NCBI GenBank assembly: GCA_964501655.1
Contig: CAZCTN010000005.1
Coordinates: forward strand, 1-64,000
From: JAAYJK01 sp964501655
GTDB lineage: Bacteria > Bacillota > Syntrophomonadia > Syntrophomonadales > Syntrophomonadaceae
Direction of reading: 5' to 3'
Length of the DNA: 64,000 nucleotides
Part shown: piece by piece, positions 25,436 through 34,972 of the stretch
Layout of the letters: each line of letters begins with the position of its first letter
Numbering within the stretch: position 1 is the stretch's first letter
Made by a program: the position numbers and the translations under genes
Notes under the pieces: generated by a model
The model's database searches: none
Seen by the model: the letters and a program-made list of their open reading frames with translations, nothing else
What the model was told of the DNA's origin: nothing

Positions 25436-26965
25436 TTGAAAGCAGTTCCAGTAATAGAAATGCGAGATATAAGCAAAGGTTTCCCCGGGGTTCTTGCCAA
25501 TGACGGTATCAGTTTTAGGGTCTATCCCGGGGAAATCCATGCTCTGCTGGGAGAGAACGGGGCTGGCAAATCTACTCTTATGAGTATTCTGGCTGGTTTG
25601 TACCGACCCGATGCCGGCATCATCAAGGTCCAGGGCAAAACGGTGAAACTGGATTCCCCCCGAAAAGCTCTGGGGGAAGGGATAGGCATGATTTATCAGC
25701 ATTTTCGCCTGGTGAATAACTTCACCGTGGCTGAAAACATTGTGCTGGGTTCTCCTAAAATCAAAGCGGTTATTAACCGGACAATAATAGAAAAGGAAGC
25801 AGAAAGGATATCGCGCAGCTATGGGTTTCAGATTGATCCCCAGGCCAGAGTCCATCAACTTTCACTGGGAGAACAGCAGCGAGTGGAGATACTGAAAATG
25901 CTTTACCGGGGCTGTGAAGTTCTGATCATGGATGAACCTACCACGGTTCTTACTCCGGGAGAAGTCCGGGAGCTATTCAATATTCTGCGGGAAATGAAAA
26001 AGCAGGGCAAGAGTATAGTATTGATCACCCATAAACTAAACGAGGTCATGGAAATTGCTGATTATGTAACAGTACTGAGGCGCGGGCGAGTGTCAGGCTA
26101 TGACCATATCGAGAATTTGGATGAAGCTCGATTGACTGAAATGATGGTAGCCCGCCAGGTGGTTTACTCCCAGGCCCGGCGGGATAAACCAGCGGGAGAC
26201 ACTATCTTGAAAGCAGACAAATTAACCATCCGGGGAGACAGGGGGAACAAGGCCGTGGACCAGGTCAGTTTCAGCCTCCGCCGGGGCGAGGTACTGGCTA
26301 TAGCCGGGGTGGCCGGCAATGGACAGAAGGAACTGGTAGAGGCTTTGGCTGGGTTAAGAGGTACAGTATCCGGCAGTATAGAATACCAGGGGGAAGAAAT
26401 CAATCATCTCCAGGTCAGGGCCAGAAATTTCCGGGGTATTAATATGGTTCCCGAGGATCGTCTGGGTACCGGGCTGGTACCGAATCTGAATGTTATGGAT
26501 AATAGTATTTTGCGCAGTTATTATAAAGCAGAGTTTAACCGCGGTATTTTTCTTAATTATAATAGAATTCGAAGATATACCGAGCAACTGGTGGATGAAT
26601 ATAATGTTTATCTGTCTGACCCCAGACATCCGGTTAATTATCTTTCTGGGGGCAATTTGCAGAAGCTGCTGCTGGGAAGAGAGATTGATCAGGCTCCCCA
26701 GGTTTTGCTGGCGGCCTACCCGGTCAGAGGCCTGGATGTGGCTGCGGCTGCAAGTGTCTATGACCTGTTGCTGCGGGAGAGAGACAAAGGGACTGGCATA
26801 TTACTGGTGCTGGAAGATTTAGATGATATATTCCGGATTGCCGACCGGGTGGCAGTAATGTACCAAGGAGCAATATCCAGGATTTTAGAGGTGGACAATA
26901 CTTGTATAAATGAAATTGGAGCTCTTATGGTTGGAACTCGGTTTATAGGAGTGAAAGATGACTAA
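25436..26965 (+). CDS. ABC transporter ATP-binding protein (nucleoside/sugar type, duplicated)
   Basis: A 509-residue fused double ATPase of the RbsA/YufO kind. The first domain is intact (GENGAGKST, LSLGEQQRVEILKML, LIMDEPTTVLT). The second has a degenerate Walker A (GVAGNGQKELVEAL), LSGGNLQKLLLGREI, and the altered Walker B AAYPVRGLDVAAA that is normal for this family. TTG 25436 lies ten bases after GGAGG at 25421; the frame opens earlier, over the hairpin. It overlaps the first permease gene by eight bases. Confidence 0.92.
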   Translation: MKAVPVIEMRDISKGFPGVLANDGISFRVYPGEIHALLGENGAGKSTLMSILAGLYRPDAGIIKVQGKTVKLDSPRKALGEGIGMIYQHFRLVNNFTVAENIVLGSPKIKAVINRTIIEKEAERISRSYGFQIDPQARVHQLSLGEQQRVEILKMLYRGCEVLIMDEPTTVLTPGEVRELFNILREMKKQGKSIVLITHKLNEVMEIADYVTVLRRGRVSGYDHIENLDEARLTEMMVARQVVYSQARRDKPAGDTILKADKLTIRGDRGNKAVDQVSFSLRRGEVLAIAGVAGNGQKELVEALAGLRGTVSGSIEYQGEEINHLQVRARNFRGINMVPEDRLGTGLVPNLNVMDNSILRSYYKAEFNRGIFLNYNRIRRYTEQLVDEYNVYLSDPRHPVNYLSGGNLQKLLLGREIDQAPQVLLAAYPVRGLDVAAAASVYDLLLRERDKGTGILLVLEDLDDIFRIADRVAVMYQGAISRILEVDNTCINEIGALMVGTRFIGVKDD

Positions 26966-28025
26966 GATTAAATTAGTCAGGAGAGAAAAAGATTCGGCCC
27001 TGGCTCGTTTTTTGATCCCGCTGCTCTCCATATTATTAGCCTTGGGATTTGGCTGGGTTATTCTAGTCCTGTCCGGGCATAATCCGGTGCTGGTCTTCAG
27101 CAAGATGTTTAAAGGGGCTCTGGGCACCCCTTATGCCTTAACAGAGACTATAGTGAAGGCCATTCCCCTGATGATTGCAGGACTGGCTGTTTCCTTGGCC
27201 TTTAGAATGAAGCTGTGGAATATTGGTGCTGAAGGTCAGATATACATGGGCGCCTTTGCTGCCAGCTGGATAGCCCTGAGCCTGGGTCAGGGCAGCCCGT
27301 ATATAGTCATTCCGCTGATGATGATTGCCGCCTTTGCCGCCGGAGCTATGTGGGGAATGATACCCGGGGTATTAAAAGCCTGCTGGCAGGTCAATGAGAC
27401 CATTCTGACCCTGATGTTAAATTACATAGCCATTTCCTGGGTTGATTACCTCATTTTTGGCCCTTGGAAGGACCCTAACAGTATGGGCTTTCCCCTGACA
27501 CCGATATTTGCACCGGCTGCCCAGCTGCCTGCCTGGGGTGACAGCCGTCTGCACCTGGGGCTCGTGCTGGCCATAGTAATCGCAGTACTGTTTTATCTGA
27601 CCATACAATACACTCGCTGGGGATATGAAGTCCGGCTTATTGGAGAGAGCCCGCAAGCAGGCAGATATGCCGGTATGAGTGTAGGCAGAAACATCATACT
27701 GGTCATGATGGTCAGCGGAGGTATTGCCGGGATAGCGGGCATGATTGAAGTTTCAGGCATTACTCATCGGCTGCAGCAGGGAATTTCCCCGGGTTATGGA
27801 TATACCGCCATCATTGTGGCCTGGCTGGCCCGCCTCAATCCTCTGGCCATAATCCTGGTAGCATTCCTGTTTGGGGCTCTTCTGGTGGGGGGATATGCGG
27901 TACAGATTGTAGGGGTGTCTTTCTCCATTACTCAAGTATTGCAGGGTACCGTGTTATTCTTGCTGCTGGCAGGAGAAATATTCTTGCACTACCGGCTGGT
28001 GCTGAGCAGAGAGGAGGCAGCCTGA
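26958..28025 (+). CDS. ABC transporter permease (BMP/nucleoside type), subunit 1
   Basis: A 355-residue membrane protein of the branched-chain/ribose permease superfamily with 8-10 hydrophobic segments. Family features are LWNIGAEGQIYMGAFAASW and the EAA-like loop GESPQAGRYAGMSVGRNIILVMM. It resembles YufP. It overlaps the ATPase gene upstream and shares one base with the second permease gene, so the operon is translationally coupled. Confidence 0.9.
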   Translation: MTKIKLVRREKDSALARFLIPLLSILLALGFGWVILVLSGHNPVLVFSKMFKGALGTPYALTETIVKAIPLMIAGLAVSLAFRMKLWNIGAEGQIYMGAFAASWIALSLGQGSPYIVIPLMMIAAFAAGAMWGMIPGVLKACWQVNETILTLMLNYIAISWVDYLIFGPWKDPNSMGFPLTPIFAPAAQLPAWGDSRLHLGLVLAIVIAVLFYLTIQYTRWGYEVRLIGESPQAGRYAGMSVGRNIILVMMVSGGIAGIAGMIEVSGITHRLQQGISPGYGYTAIIVAWLARLNPLAIILVAFLFGALLVGGYAVQIVGVSFSITQVLQGTVLFLLLAGEIFLHYRLVLSREEAA

Positions 28026-28954
28026 TGGACAGTACGGCATGGTCGGCTCTGCTGGCGGCAACTATCATAGCCGGCACCCCCATTTTATATGCTGCTGCGG
28101 GAGAACTGCTGGCGGAGAGATCAGGCATAATGAACCTGGGGGTAGAAGGCATGATGCTGGTAGGGGCAGCTTTCGGCTTTATTATAACAGTTACCACCGG
28201 CAGTCACTGGCTGGGTTTGCTGGCCGCCTTACTCGGAGGCGGGAGTATGGCGGCTATACATGCCCTGGTCACCATCACCCTGAGGGGAAATCAAGTAGTA
28301 AGCGGTTTGGCCCTAACCATATTTGGCAGCGGTTTGAGCGGCTTCCTGGGGAAGAATTTCCAGGGAATCCCCATGCTGCATGGCTTCAAATCTCTTAACC
28401 TGCCATTTTTGTCTGACATTCCATTCCTGGGGACCATACTGTTCAGGCATGACATACTGGTTTATCTGTCTGTGCTGCTGGCTGCAGCTATGTGGTATTT
28501 GCTGTACAAAACCATGTGGGGACTGGCTATTCGTTCGGTGGGAGAAAATCCCCAGGCTGCTGATGCCGTGGGTATTAATGTATCAAAGGTCAGATATCTA
28601 TGTACTATCGCGGGAGGAATGATGGCCGGACTGGGAGGAGCCTATATCTCTCTGGTTTATGCTCCCACCTGGCAGGAAAACATGACGGCCGGAAGAGGGT
28701 GGATCGCGGTGGCCTTGGTTATATTTGCCCTTTGGAATCCTACCCGGGCCGTTTTGGGAGCTTATTTGTTTGGCGGAGTAGAGGCTCTGACCTTCAGGCT
28801 GCAGACCATGGGCATCAATATATCTTCATTTTTCCTGTCCATGTTTCCATATATAGCAACGATAATAGTACTGGTGCTGGTTACTGCCGGCCGGCGCCGG
28901 GATGCAGGTACTCCCCAGGCTCTGGGAGTGGCTTATGATCGTGAAGAACGATGA
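28025..28954 (+). CDS. ABC transporter permease (BMP/nucleoside type), subunit 2
   Basis: A 309-residue partner permease resembling YufQ, with GELLAERSGIMNLGVEGMMLVGA near the start and the cytosolic coupling loop GENPQAADAVGINVSKVRYLC. About eight membrane helices are visible. It starts on the base where the first permease gene ends (TGATG). It completes the four-gene importer. Confidence 0.9.
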   Translation: MDSTAWSALLAATIIAGTPILYAAAGELLAERSGIMNLGVEGMMLVGAAFGFIITVTTGSHWLGLLAALLGGGSMAAIHALVTITLRGNQVVSGLALTIFGSGLSGFLGKNFQGIPMLHGFKSLNLPFLSDIPFLGTILFRHDILVYLSVLLAAAMWYLLYKTMWGLAIRSVGENPQAADAVGINVSKVRYLCTIAGGMMAGLGGAYISLVYAPTWQENMTAGRGWIAVALVIFALWNPTRAVLGAYLFGGVEALTFRLQTMGINISSFFLSMFPYIATIIVLVLVTAGRRRDAGTPQALGVAYDREER

Positions 28955-29073
28955 CTGATAACCCAGTTTGCCATCAGGCAAGGCCGCAGGAAGTTTCCCT
29001 TGATAACCTGGCACCGCTTGTTCAAGCGGATATATCAACGGAACGGCAGTGGGTTGAAAAGCTAATATCATGA
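28951..29073 (+). CDS. possible small protein coupled to the permease gene
   Basis: A 40-codon frame whose ATG overlaps the permease stop (ATGA at 28951), reading MTDNPVCHQARPQEVSLDNL and ending ERQWVEKLIS. The overlap is typical of coupled translation, but the ribosome site is weak (GAAGAAC) and no family is recognised. It may equally be non-coding spacer. Confidence 0.3.
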   Translation: MTDNPVCHQARPQEVSLDNLAPLVQADISTERQWVEKLIS

Positions 29074-29146
29074 TAATATGGATTACGGCGAATGATTTGC
29101 GGCGGATAACGGAAAATAAAAATACAGTACCGGTTGGAGGGAGAAA

Positions 29147-30550
29147 ATGTTAAATAGAAGCTTGCTGGCTGAGGTAATTCAATATGCCTGTGCAGATGGA
29201 CTGGATTTTGCCGAAATATATGTGGAGGAAAAGCAGGCCAGCAGTATATTGTGTGAAGATAACCGCATAGACAAAATATACAGCGGCCGGGAAAAGGGAG
29301 CGGGCATCCGGGTGGTGAAGGATTTTGATACTGCTTATGTATATACCAATGATCTGAGCAGGAAGGGACTTATATCCGCGGCCAAACTGGCTCGGGATGC
29401 AATTGGAGGGGATTCGGCTCTGAACCTTAAGCCTCTCAGTCTGGTAAAAAAGGATGTTCTTTTCCGGCCATCCCGCCTGCCCCGGCCGGAGCAGGCGGGA
29501 TGGGAAGAGAAGATAGCGCCGGTGTTACAGGCTAATCAAGCAGCCCGGCAAGTCTCCGCTCTAATTCGTCAGGTTATGGTTGCTGCCGCTGATGTACAAA
29601 AGGGGGTACAGATAGCCAACAGCTACGGCGAGTATATAGAGGATCAGATAAGCCGGGTGCGTCTTCTGGTTAATACCGTGGCCGAGAGCAAGGGGATCAT
29701 TCAAACCGGGTATGAGTCATTTGGAGGGGTTTGTGGCTGGGAACTGCTGGAACAGATTTCTTTGACAGAGGCCGCGGTACGAGCAGCGGAACTTTCGGTG
29801 CGGATGCTGTCCTCCCGGGCAGCCCCGGTGGGCAGGATGCCGGTGGTAATGTCTTCTGAAGCGGGTGGAACCATGGTGCATGAAGCATGCGGACATGGTC
29901 TGGAAGCAGATCTGGTTCAAAAAGGACTTTCAGTTTACCGGGATAAAATAGGTCAGCAAGTAGCCGCAGAAGTGGTGAGTGTGGTGGATGATGCCACCCT
30001 GGCCAATAAATATGGGTCGTACAGTTTTGATGACGAGGGAACTCCAGGACAGAGAACGATACTGATAGAGAACGGTGTACTTAAGAGTTATCTGTATGAC
30101 CGGCTTACTGCCCGGAGGGATGAGAGCGTGTCTACCGGTAATGGGCGTCGGGAGTCCTATCAGCACAAACCGGTGGTTCGGATGAGCAATACCCTGATAT
30201 CTCCGGGTCAGGATAAGCCGGAGGACATTATCTCTGCCACCCGCCAGGGACTGCTGGTGAAGAAAATGGGCGGCGGGCAGGTTAATACTACCAATGGGGA
30301 CTTTGTTTTTGATGTTCAGGAAGGTTATTTGATAGAGGAAGGCAGGGTAAAATGCCCAATTCGAGGCGCAACCCTTACTGGAAACGGCCCCCAGGCACTG
30401 TCCCATATAGATAAAGTGGGAAATGACCTGGGTTTTAGCCTGGGAGTATGCGGCAAGGATGGACAGGGAGTTCCGGTGGGAGATGCCCAGCCCACCATCC
30501 GCATCCGGGAGTTAACTGTAGGCGGCACCATGCCGGCCCAGGGAGGCTAG
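29147..30550 (+). CDS. tldD: metalloprotease TldD
   Basis: Catalytic subunit of the TldD/TldE protease, which degrades unfolded or small peptides and matures some ribosomal peptides. The 467-residue protein has the zinc motif HEACGH inside GGTMVHEACGHGLEADL, and the N-terminal domain typical of the family (DGLDFAEIYVEEKQASSI). GGAGGGAG lies directly before the ATG. The partner tldE follows 60 bases downstream. Confidence 0.93.
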   Translation: MLNRSLLAEVIQYACADGLDFAEIYVEEKQASSILCEDNRIDKIYSGREKGAGIRVVKDFDTAYVYTNDLSRKGLISAAKLARDAIGGDSALNLKPLSLVKKDVLFRPSRLPRPEQAGWEEKIAPVLQANQAARQVSALIRQVMVAAADVQKGVQIANSYGEYIEDQISRVRLLVNTVAESKGIIQTGYESFGGVCGWELLEQISLTEAAVRAAELSVRMLSSRAAPVGRMPVVMSSEAGGTMVHEACGHGLEADLVQKGLSVYRDKIGQQVAAEVVSVVDDATLANKYGSYSFDDEGTPGQRTILIENGVLKSYLYDRLTARRDESVSTGNGRRESYQHKPVVRMSNTLISPGQDKPEDIISATRQGLLVKKMGGGQVNTTNGDFVFDVQEGYLIEEGRVKCPIRGATLTGNGPQALSHIDKVGNDLGFSLGVCGKDGQGVPVGDAQPTIRIRELTVGGTMPAQGG

Positions 30551-30610
30551 GAGGCAGCGGCTAAATGGTCCGCGATTTTAATAGAAGTTAATAGAAGCGG
30601 GAGGCATACG

Positions 30611-31948
30611 ATGGAACAGATTCTTCGCCTGGTAGGGGAGAGAGCGCTGGAAGAGGCAGTGCGAAGCGGAGCAGATGCGGAAGCTTTTCTTATGCAAACC
30701 AAAGAACTGAGTATAGAAGTGGTTGAAGGTCGGGTAGAAACTCTAAAACAGGCCGAGGAAACAAGTCTGGGTATAAGAGTGATTAAACAGGGACGAACCG
30801 GATTTGCTTTTACCAGTGACCTGGGTAATGAAGCGGTAAAACAGGCGGTACAGGATGCCATCAGCATTTGTGCCTATACCACCCCGGATGCATTTCAGGT
30901 ACTGCCGGCCAAGGCCGAATATCCTCGACTGGAGTTGTTTGATAGGGATATGGCGGCTATGAGTGTGGAAGAGAAGATTGAGATAGCCAGATCGGTAGAA
31001 CGTTCAGCCAGAAGCACCGATTCGCGGATTGCCATAGTGGAAAGATCAGGCTATGATGATTTGGAGTACTGTAAGCTGATCATTAACAGCAGAGGTCTTT
31101 ATGCTTATGAAAGCGGTAACTTCGGAGGGGTATATATATTTCTGGTGGCGGAAGACGGAGCTGATGCCCAGAATGGGTTTTCAACCATGGCGGTTAGAAA
31201 ATTGCGGGAGCTGGCTCCGGAGCAGGTTGGCCAGGAGGCTGCGGCAAATGCCATCCGGGTCCTTCACGCCAAAACCATGAGGTCAGGATGCCTGCCGGTA
31301 ATAATGGAGCCCTGGGTGGCTGTCAGGTTTGCTGGGATCTTGGCCTCCATGGTGAATGCCGAGGCGGTGCAGAAAGGCAAATCTCTGCTGGCTGGCAAAA
31401 TTGGAGATCAAGTAACTGCCAGCTGCTGTACGATAATTGATAATGGGCTGTTGGAAAATGGCATAGCCAGTGCTGGTTTTGACAGTGAAGGGGTTCCGGC
31501 CAGGAATAAGACCATAATTAAAAAAGGTACCCTGGAAACTTACCTTCATAATACCTATACCGCCGGCAAGGATGGAGTTGAATCTACCGGCAATGCCCAG
31601 CGCGGGTCTTTCCGGGGACTTCCCATGGTGGGAAGCAGTAATTTTATGATTGCGCCAGGCTCGGAGGATAAGGATACATTATTCATGGGGATCGAGAAAG
31701 GTTTGTATGTTACCGAGGTTATGGGAATGCATACCGCCAATCCCATATCGGGCGACTTCTCAGTAGGCGCATCGGGCCTAATGATTGAGCAGGGGAGTCT
31801 GACTTACCCGGTTAGAGGGCTGACTATAGCTGGTAATATGGCGGAATTTTTAATGAATATCGATGCAGTCGCATCAGATTTTCGTTTCTATGGAGGAAAA
31901 GGCTCCCCCAGTTTGCGAATCAGAGCATTGAGTATAGCAGGGGAATAG
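30611..31948 (+). CDS. tldE: TldE/PmbA family protein, partner of TldD
   Basis: A 445-residue homologue of TldD without the HExxxH motif, as expected for TldE/PmbA, the non-catalytic half of the heterodimer. The N-terminus (SGADAEAFLMQTKELSIEVVEG) parallels that of TldD, and FDSEGVPARNKTIIKKG is family-typical. GGGAGG precedes ATG 30611. No ribosomal-peptide precursor gene is obvious nearby, so a housekeeping proteolytic role is more likely. Confidence 0.92.
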   Translation: MEQILRLVGERALEEAVRSGADAEAFLMQTKELSIEVVEGRVETLKQAEETSLGIRVIKQGRTGFAFTSDLGNEAVKQAVQDAISICAYTTPDAFQVLPAKAEYPRLELFDRDMAAMSVEEKIEIARSVERSARSTDSRIAIVERSGYDDLEYCKLIINSRGLYAYESGNFGGVYIFLVAEDGADAQNGFSTMAVRKLRELAPEQVGQEAAANAIRVLHAKTMRSGCLPVIMEPWVAVRFAGILASMVNAEAVQKGKSLLAGKIGDQVTASCCTIIDNGLLENGIASAGFDSEGVPARNKTIIKKGTLETYLHNTYTAGKDGVESTGNAQRGSFRGLPMVGSSNFMIAPGSEDKDTLFMGIEKGLYVTEVMGMHTANPISGDFSVGASGLMIEQGSLTYPVRGLTIAGNMAEFLMNIDAVASDFRFYGGKGSPSLRIRALSIAGE

Positions 31949-31963
31949 GTAGGAGGAGATCAG

Positions 31964-32422
31964 ATGGCATATAAGATTCTGGTTGTTAATGGACCCAATC
32001 TCAATCTTTTGGGAGAGAGAGAAAAGGAAATCTATGGTACCGCCACCCTGGAAGAGATTAACCGTGAACTGGAGTCCCTGGCCCGAGAGGAAGGGACGGA
32101 TATAGAATTCTTCCAGTCCAATCACGAAGGGGAATTGATTGATAAAATACATTCGGCCCGGGGAGATGCTCATTATATAATAATAAATGCCGGGGCTTAT
32201 ACCCACTACAGCATAGCTCTTCACGATGCCCTGAAGGGCGTGCAGATACCTTTTATCGAGGTGCATCTGTCCAATCCCGAGGCGCGGGAATCTTTTCGCC
32301 GGGTATCCCTCTTGTCTCCCATCGCATCCGGAAAGATTTGCGGCTTGGGGGCCACGGGTTATAAGATAGCACTGCTGGCCGCCTGCGAAATCCTTTTGGG
32401 GGCAAAAGGGGGAAGGGAATGA
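31964..32422 (+). CDS. aroQ: type II 3-dehydroquinate dehydratase
   Basis: Converts 3-dehydroquinate to 3-dehydroshikimate. The 152-residue protein fits the dodecameric type II enzyme: VNGPNLNLLGEREKEIYG with the catalytic Arg and Tyr loop, QSNHEGELID, NAGAYTHYSIALHDAL and EVHLSNPEARE with the catalytic His. It supplies the shikimate step missing between aroB and aroE in the cluster at 4.6-8.8 kb. It overlaps the peptidase gene by four bases. Confidence 0.95.
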   Translation: MAYKILVVNGPNLNLLGEREKEIYGTATLEEINRELESLAREEGTDIEFFQSNHEGELIDKIHSARGDAHYIIINAGAYTHYSIALHDALKGVQIPFIEVHLSNPEARESFRRVSLLSPIASGKICGLGATGYKIALLAACEILLGAKGGRE

Positions 32423-33498
32423 GTCGGGATCGGATAGTCAGACTTCGCCGCCAAATGCATGCCTGCCGGCTGGATGCGGTGCTCATAAGCAAAGCCGAAA
32501 ATATAAGATATTTATCGGGGTTCACGGCTGGAAATGATGCGGTATTATTAATAAGTGATGAGGATCAGTTTCTCTTTACCGATAGCCGATATACCCAGCA
32601 GGTGCAAAGAGAAAGTCCGGGCTGGGAGCTTAAACTGGAGAAGCCGCCCTTACGCAGAGAACTGTTTAATGTGAGCCAAAGATATGCCTATATCGGTTTT
32701 GAAAGTCAGGTCATGTCCTATAATGATTACAGCCAATTAAGCCATAAACTCTCAGCCCGGCTGATTCCCTTGCCGGGGTTGGTAGAAAATTTGCGACTGA
32801 CTAAAGAGGAAGAAGAACTGGAGCGATTAAGACAGGCAGCCCACACAGGAGATCTGGTTTTCGATAAAATATGCGGTTTAATTCAACCCGGAATCAGCGA
32901 AAGACATATAGCCAATCAGATAGGGTACTGTTTAAGAGAATACGGTTGTGATAAAGAATCTTTTGATACCATAAGTGTTTCAGGCCCCAATGCAGCCCTG
33001 CCTCATGGACAACCAGGCGGAAGGCTGCTGCAGCCCGGTGATATGTTAACTATGGATTACGGAGGATTTTATCAGGGTTATGCCAGTGATATGACCAGAA
33101 CCATAGCTGTAGCCAGAGCCGAGCCCTTGTTCAGAGATAGGTACGAGGCGGTGCTGGAAGCTCAAATGGCTGGAGTCAGCATGGTGCAGGCCGGGGTCTC
33201 CTGTCGGGCAGTAGACCAGGCGGTCAGGGCATGTCTGAGCAGACACGGCCTGGAAGAGTTCTTTATTCACGGCACCGGACATGGACTGGGACTGGAAATT
33301 CATGAACCGCCCCGGGTCTCTTCCCAGAGCAGTGAAATCCTAAAAGAAAATATGGTGATAACTATAGAACCGGGAATATATATTTCCGGATGGGGAGGAA
33401 TTCGCATTGAAGATACCGTAATTGTTAAGCAGGGTGGATGTGAGATTATAACTCATTCAGATAAGAACTTATTAATTATTGATGGAGGGATAAAATGA
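32419..33498 (+). CDS. Xaa-Pro peptidase, M24 family (aminopeptidase P type)
   Basis: Removes N-terminal residues preceding proline. The 359-residue enzyme has an N-terminal creatinase-like domain (ISKAENIRYLSGFTAGNDAVLLIS) and the M24 catalytic domain with metal ligands in TMDYGGFYQGYASDMTRT (two Asp), HGTGHGLGLEIHEPP (His), ITIEPGIYI (Glu) and GIRIEDTV (Glu). In many Firmicutes this gene sits directly before efp, as here, with a four-base overlap; both relate to proline-containing peptides. Confidence 0.92.
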   Translation: MSRDRIVRLRRQMHACRLDAVLISKAENIRYLSGFTAGNDAVLLISDEDQFLFTDSRYTQQVQRESPGWELKLEKPPLRRELFNVSQRYAYIGFESQVMSYNDYSQLSHKLSARLIPLPGLVENLRLTKEEEELERLRQAAHTGDLVFDKICGLIQPGISERHIANQIGYCLREYGCDKESFDTISVSGPNAALPHGQPGGRLLQPGDMLTMDYGGFYQGYASDMTRTIAVARAEPLFRDRYEAVLEAQMAGVSMVQAGVSCRAVDQAVRACLSRHGLEEFFIHGTGHGLGLEIHEPPRVSSQSSEILKENMVITIEPGIYISGWGGIRIEDTVIVKQGGCEIITHSDKNLLIIDGGIK

Positions 33499-34052
33499 TT
33501 TCAGTCAATGATTTTAAAACCGGAGTAACAGTAGAGTTGGATGGAGCAGCATACCAGGTAGTGGAATTCCAGCATGTTAAGCCCGGGAAGGGGGCCGCAT
33601 TTGTAAGAGCTAAACTGAGAAATGTTCAAAGCGGGGCTACAGTGGAGAAAACCTTTCGCGGTGGGGAGAAATTAAGCAAGGCCCATTTGGACCGCCGGGA
33701 GATGCAATATCTGTACAATGATGGTGATGGTTATGTTTGCATGGACAATGAAAACTATGAACAGATCAGTATAAGCAAAGAACAAATAGGCGATGGAGTT
33801 AAATGGCTGCTGGAAAACATGAATATACAGGTGCTTTTATTCCACGGCAACATAATCGGACTGGAACTGCCTAATTTTGTGGAGCTGCGGGTAGCAGAAA
33901 CCGAGCCTGGGATCAAAGGAGATACTGCTACCGGGGCCACCAAAAATGCCACCCTGGAAACTGGAGCGGTAGTACAGGTGCCTCTTTTTATAGAGGAAGG
34001 AGACCGTCTGCGCATTGATACCCGTACCGGGCAATACATGGAGCGGGCCTAG
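33495..34052 (+). CDS. efp: elongation factor P
   Basis: Relieves ribosome stalling at polyproline stretches. The 185-residue, three-domain protein begins MISVNDFKTGVTVELDGAAYQV and has the modified-lysine loop HVKPGKGAAFVRAKLRN near residue 32. The C-terminal OB domain ends IDTRTGQYMERA. Size and sequence are typical. It is coupled to the M24 peptidase gene and followed by a terminator-like stem. Confidence 0.96.
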   Translation: MISVNDFKTGVTVELDGAAYQVVEFQHVKPGKGAAFVRAKLRNVQSGATVEKTFRGGEKLSKAHLDRREMQYLYNDGDGYVCMDNENYEQISISKEQIGDGVKWLLENMNIQVLLFHGNIIGLELPNFVELRVAETEPGIKGDTATGATKNATLETGAVVQVPLFIEEGDRLRIDTRTGQYMERA

Positions 34053-34165
34053 GCAATATCAACTGCCGGCTATTAGTCTTTTTCCGGGGAAATCAGTCAG
34101 CATAAGTAAACCTTGGTCGTAACTACTGTCTAACTGATATAAAAGCCAATATCGGTGTTAAAGCC

Positions 34166-34211
34166 AAAACCCCGCTCAATCAACATACTCCGGCCTTAGC
34201 CGCGGGGTTTT
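34166..34211 (+). terminator. terminator-like stem after efp
   Basis: AAAACCCCGC (34166-34175) pairs with GCGGGGTTTT (34202-34211) around a 26-base loop. The terminal T-run lies in the stem. It could end the aroQ-pepP-efp transcript. Confidence 0.5.
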
Positions 34212-34364
34212 CAGCTTTGATCTTCACTTCTGTCATAGGCCCTGTCTGCTCTGCTGGCAGCTTGGCAGTAGATGGGTTGTATGCTTACCTTGGGCTTTTC
34301 TGCCCGCTTTTTTCTTCTGCCGCTTTTTGATGTTTATTTGTTTCCTGTCCGGCAAATAATAAAT

Positions 34365-34520
34365 CCAGATTATTAAACGAGGCGGGAAAGAGATTCCCGC
34401 TTATTTGACAGTTAGGGTTGCTGCTGACAAAACCGGCGGCGGGTGCCAACCTCCGCCTCGTTGCGGCGGCAGGTTGAAACTGCTTAGACTATGTTTAACA
34501 TCAACAGGCGGCAAAGGAGG
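34365..34520 (+). repeat. recurrent structured leader element, copy B (upstream of zinc-ribbon gene)
   Basis: Related to copy A. It opens CCAGATTATTAAACGAGGCGGG, forms GCGGGAA/TTCCCGC (34382-34388 with 34394-34400), then has AAAACCGG, CCGCC/GGCGG (34453-34457 with 34465-34469) and GGTTGAAACTGC ending at 34483. The last hairpin has diverged (GTTTAAC replaces GCAGTTTC). It ends at the AAAGGAGG ribosome site of the next gene. The stretch from 34053 to here holds no gene. Confidence 0.6.
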
Positions 34521-34526
34521 ATATCA

Positions 34527-34964
34527 ATGAAGGGTATCACGGAAAAGGTCAGCTATCTGCAGGGGTTGTGCGAGGGATTAAATGTCAGTGATTCAGGTTC
34601 TAACGGCAAGATTATCTCAGGAATGCTGAAGGTAATGGAAGACATGGCTGAAATCTTAGAGGGGATGCAGCAGGAAATCGGCAGTCTGGAGGAATACATC
34701 GAAGACCTGGATGATGAAATTCTGGATTTGGAAGAGAAGATGTGGGGTTGTGAGGAGGACCTGCTGGAAGTAAAATGTGTCAACTGCGGAGAACAGATGT
34801 CTTTTGACGGCAGTATCCTGGACGATGACGTACTGGAGATAACCTGTCCCAACTGCAACACGGTAGTATATATTAATGACGGCTCTTTTGATTTTGAGAC
34901 TTACAATGATGATGAAGACAGCAGCAGCGTAAATTCACGGGTAGGCAATCCCTCACCTGCCTGA
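34527..34964 (+). CDS. CD1247 N-terminal-like zinc-ribbon protein
   Basis: A 145-residue cytosolic protein. The N-terminal half is a helical, acidic coiled coil (ITEKVSYLQGLCEGLNV, then EEYIEDLDDEILDLEEKM). A zinc ribbon follows with CVNCGEQ and CPNCNTVVY, and the tail is acidic and disordered. It resembles small clostridial proteins often found beside efp; no function is established. ATG 34527 follows AAAGGAGG; the frame opens 36 bases earlier inside the leader element and is not used. Confidence 0.72.
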   Translation: MKGITEKVSYLQGLCEGLNVSDSGSNGKIISGMLKVMEDMAEILEGMQQEIGSLEEYIEDLDDEILDLEEKMWGCEEDLLEVKCVNCGEQMSFDGSILDDDVLEITCPNCNTVVYINDGSFDFETYNDDEDSSSVNSRVGNPSPA

Positions 34965-34972
34965 AAATAAAG

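Noticed and set aside
34053..34364. A gene in the gap after efp
   Set aside because: No open frame with a ribosome site; only a terminator-like stem and pyrimidine-rich sequence are visible.
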